In this document: in pieces, positions 7,045-7,874 of the stretch | How positions within the stretch are numbered: the stretch's first letter is position 1 | Layout of the letters: each line of letters begins with the position of its first letter | Source of the DNA: Bradyrhizobiaceae bacterium | GTDB lineage: Bacteria > Pseudomonadota > Alphaproteobacteria > Rhizobiales > Hyphomicrobiaceae | DNA length: 7,874 nt | Direction: 5' to 3' | Assembly (NCBI GenBank): GCA_947475855.1 | Contig: CANJPN010000279.1 | Coordinates: forward strand, 1 to 7,874 | The notes under the pieces: generated by a model | Database searches by the model: none | Told to the model about the DNA's origin: nothing | What the model saw: the letters and a program-made list of their open reading frames with translations, nothing else | Position numbers and translations under genes: made by a program

Positions 7045-7097
7045 GGCTTGTCCCGCCGCGCGATCCCCGTTAGACGCCGCTTTACACAGACACTTTC

Positions 7098-7101
7098 GGA
7101 G
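7098..7101 (+). promoter_or_regulatory. Ribosome binding site of pgk
   Basis: GGAG lies 6 nt before the ATG at 7108, good spacing that supports this start. The 63-bp gap from the membrane-protein gene also has TTGTCC (7048-7053) and TAGACG 17 nt further on, a weak promoter candidate at best, so pgk may be cotranscribed with the upstream gene. Confidence 0.6.
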
Positions 7102-7107
7102 CGGGCC

Positions 7108-7874
7108 ATGAACCTCGACAAGCTGAAGCCGATTTCGAGCGCCGACGTCAAAGGCAAGCGCGTGATCGTGCGCGCCGATCTCAACGTGCCGGTGCAGGAT
7201 GGCAAGGTCTCCGATGCAACCCGGCTGACACGCCTCATTCCTGGTCTCAAGGAACTGGCGGGACGCGGGGCGAAGGTGATCGTGCTGTCCCACTTCGGTC
7301 GTCCCAAGGAGCGCAATACCAAGGACAGCCTGAAGCCGGTGGCCGAGACACTGGCGAGCCTCGCTGGCATGCCGATCGCTTTCGCGGACGACTGCGTCGG
7401 CGACGTTGCTGTCAAGGCGATCGAGAAACTGCCGTTCGGCGGCATCATCGTCCTGGAGAACACGCGCTTCCATACCGGCGAGGAGGTCAACCGGCCTCGG
7501 CTCGTCGAAGCCATGGCCGCGCTGGGTGACATCTACGTCAACGACGCGTTCTCGGCCGCGCATCGCGCGCATGCCTCGACGGAGGGCATCGCTCACCTCT
7601 TGCCGGCCTACGCGGGGCCGTTGATGATGGAAGAGATCAACGCGCTGAAATCGGCGGTGGAAGCGCCGCAGCGGCCGACCGCGGCCGTCGTCGGCGGCGC
7701 CAAGGTCTCGACCAAGATCCCCGTGCTGACCAATCTCGTCGCCAAGGTCGACAAGCTGATCATCGGCGGCGGCATGGCGAACACGTTCCTGCAGGCGCAG
7801 GGCGTGAAGGTGGGCAAGTCGCTCGCCGAGCCCGACTTCCACAAGACGGCGCTCGAAATCATGGCGAAGGCGAA
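7108..7874 (+). CDS. pgk: Phosphoglycerate kinase (N-terminal part, cut by window end)
   Basis: This enzyme transfers phosphate between 1,3-bisphosphoglycerate and ADP in glycolysis, and works in reverse in gluconeogenesis and the Calvin cycle, in the cytoplasm. The visible 255 residues are about two thirds of the usual length near 400; the frame is still open at base 7874. The N-terminal substrate domain shows RADLNVPV (22-29, with D24 and N26), SHFGRP (61-66), the LENTRFH segment with R120, and VNDAFSAAHRAHAST (144-158). The nucleotide domain begins with VVGGAKVSTKI (194-204, including K199 and K203) and IIGGGMANTF (218-227). All recognisable binding residues seen so far are present, so the gene appears functional. 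It follows the membrane-protein gene by 63 bp. The usual partner gap (glyceraldehyde-3-phosphate dehydrogenase) is not upstream within the window. The protein style is alphaproteobacterial. Confidence 0.97.
   Translation, partial: MNLDKLKPISSADVKGKRVIVRADLNVPVQDGKVSDATRLTRLIPGLKELAGRGAKVIVLSHFGRPKERNTKDSLKPVAETLASLAGMPIAFADDCVGDVAVKAIEKLPFGGIIVLENTRFHTGEEVNRPRLVEAMAALGDIYVNDAFSAAHRAHASTEGIAHLLPAYAGPLMMEEINALKSAVEAPQRPTAAVVGGAKVSTKIPVLTNLVAKVDKLIIGGGMANTFLQAQGVKVGKSLAEPDFHKTALEIMAKA

Noticed and set aside
6214..7842. A 542-codon open frame on the minus strand
   Set aside because: It runs antisense to both the membrane-protein gene and pgk, which have clear family motifs. Its composition (His, Arg and Asp rich, no recognisable domain) is that of a GC-rich shadow frame.

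Overview
The window is GC-rich chromosomal DNA of an alphaproteobacterium, most likely of the Hyphomicrobiales (Rhizobiales) near the Bradyrhizobium/Rhodopseudomonas/Afipia group. This placement rests on the GC-rich codon usage, on the style of the AlaRS and phosphoglycerate kinase proteins (for example the kinase motif VNDAFSAAHRAHAST), and on a dispersed-type palindromic intergenic repeat. It is inference from recalled family features, not from a search. No phage, transposase, CRISPR array, tRNA or rRNA gene is visible.

Left half, minus strand. Reading in the direction of transcription, the genes are: alanyl-tRNA synthetase alaS (5032 to 2303), a class II glutamine amidotransferase (2199 to 1420), a class II aldolase/adducin-family protein (1262 to 528), and a small DUF4242-family protein (437 to 156). 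The gaps of 103, 157 and 90 bp are too wide for tight translational coupling. The first gap holds inverted repeats that could form mutually exclusive hairpins just ahead of the amidotransferase ribosome binding site. The second gap is almost filled by a nested palindromic repeat that abuts the aldolase ribosome binding site. A hairpin at 8-26 looks like the terminator of a plus-strand gene to the left of the window.

Right half, plus strand. A 332-bp gap (5033-5364) separates alaS from a divergent gene for a polytopic membrane protein with features of GT-C-type glycosyltransferases (5365-7044). After 63 bp comes phosphoglycerate kinase pgk, which runs off the right edge at base 7874.

Functionally this is mostly housekeeping: tRNA charging and glycolysis/Calvin cycle, interspersed with poorly characterised conserved genes. 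I found no convincing undescribed multi-gene system. The most useful leads are the two intergenic structures (1277-1406 and 2215-2276) and the uncharacterised membrane protein.
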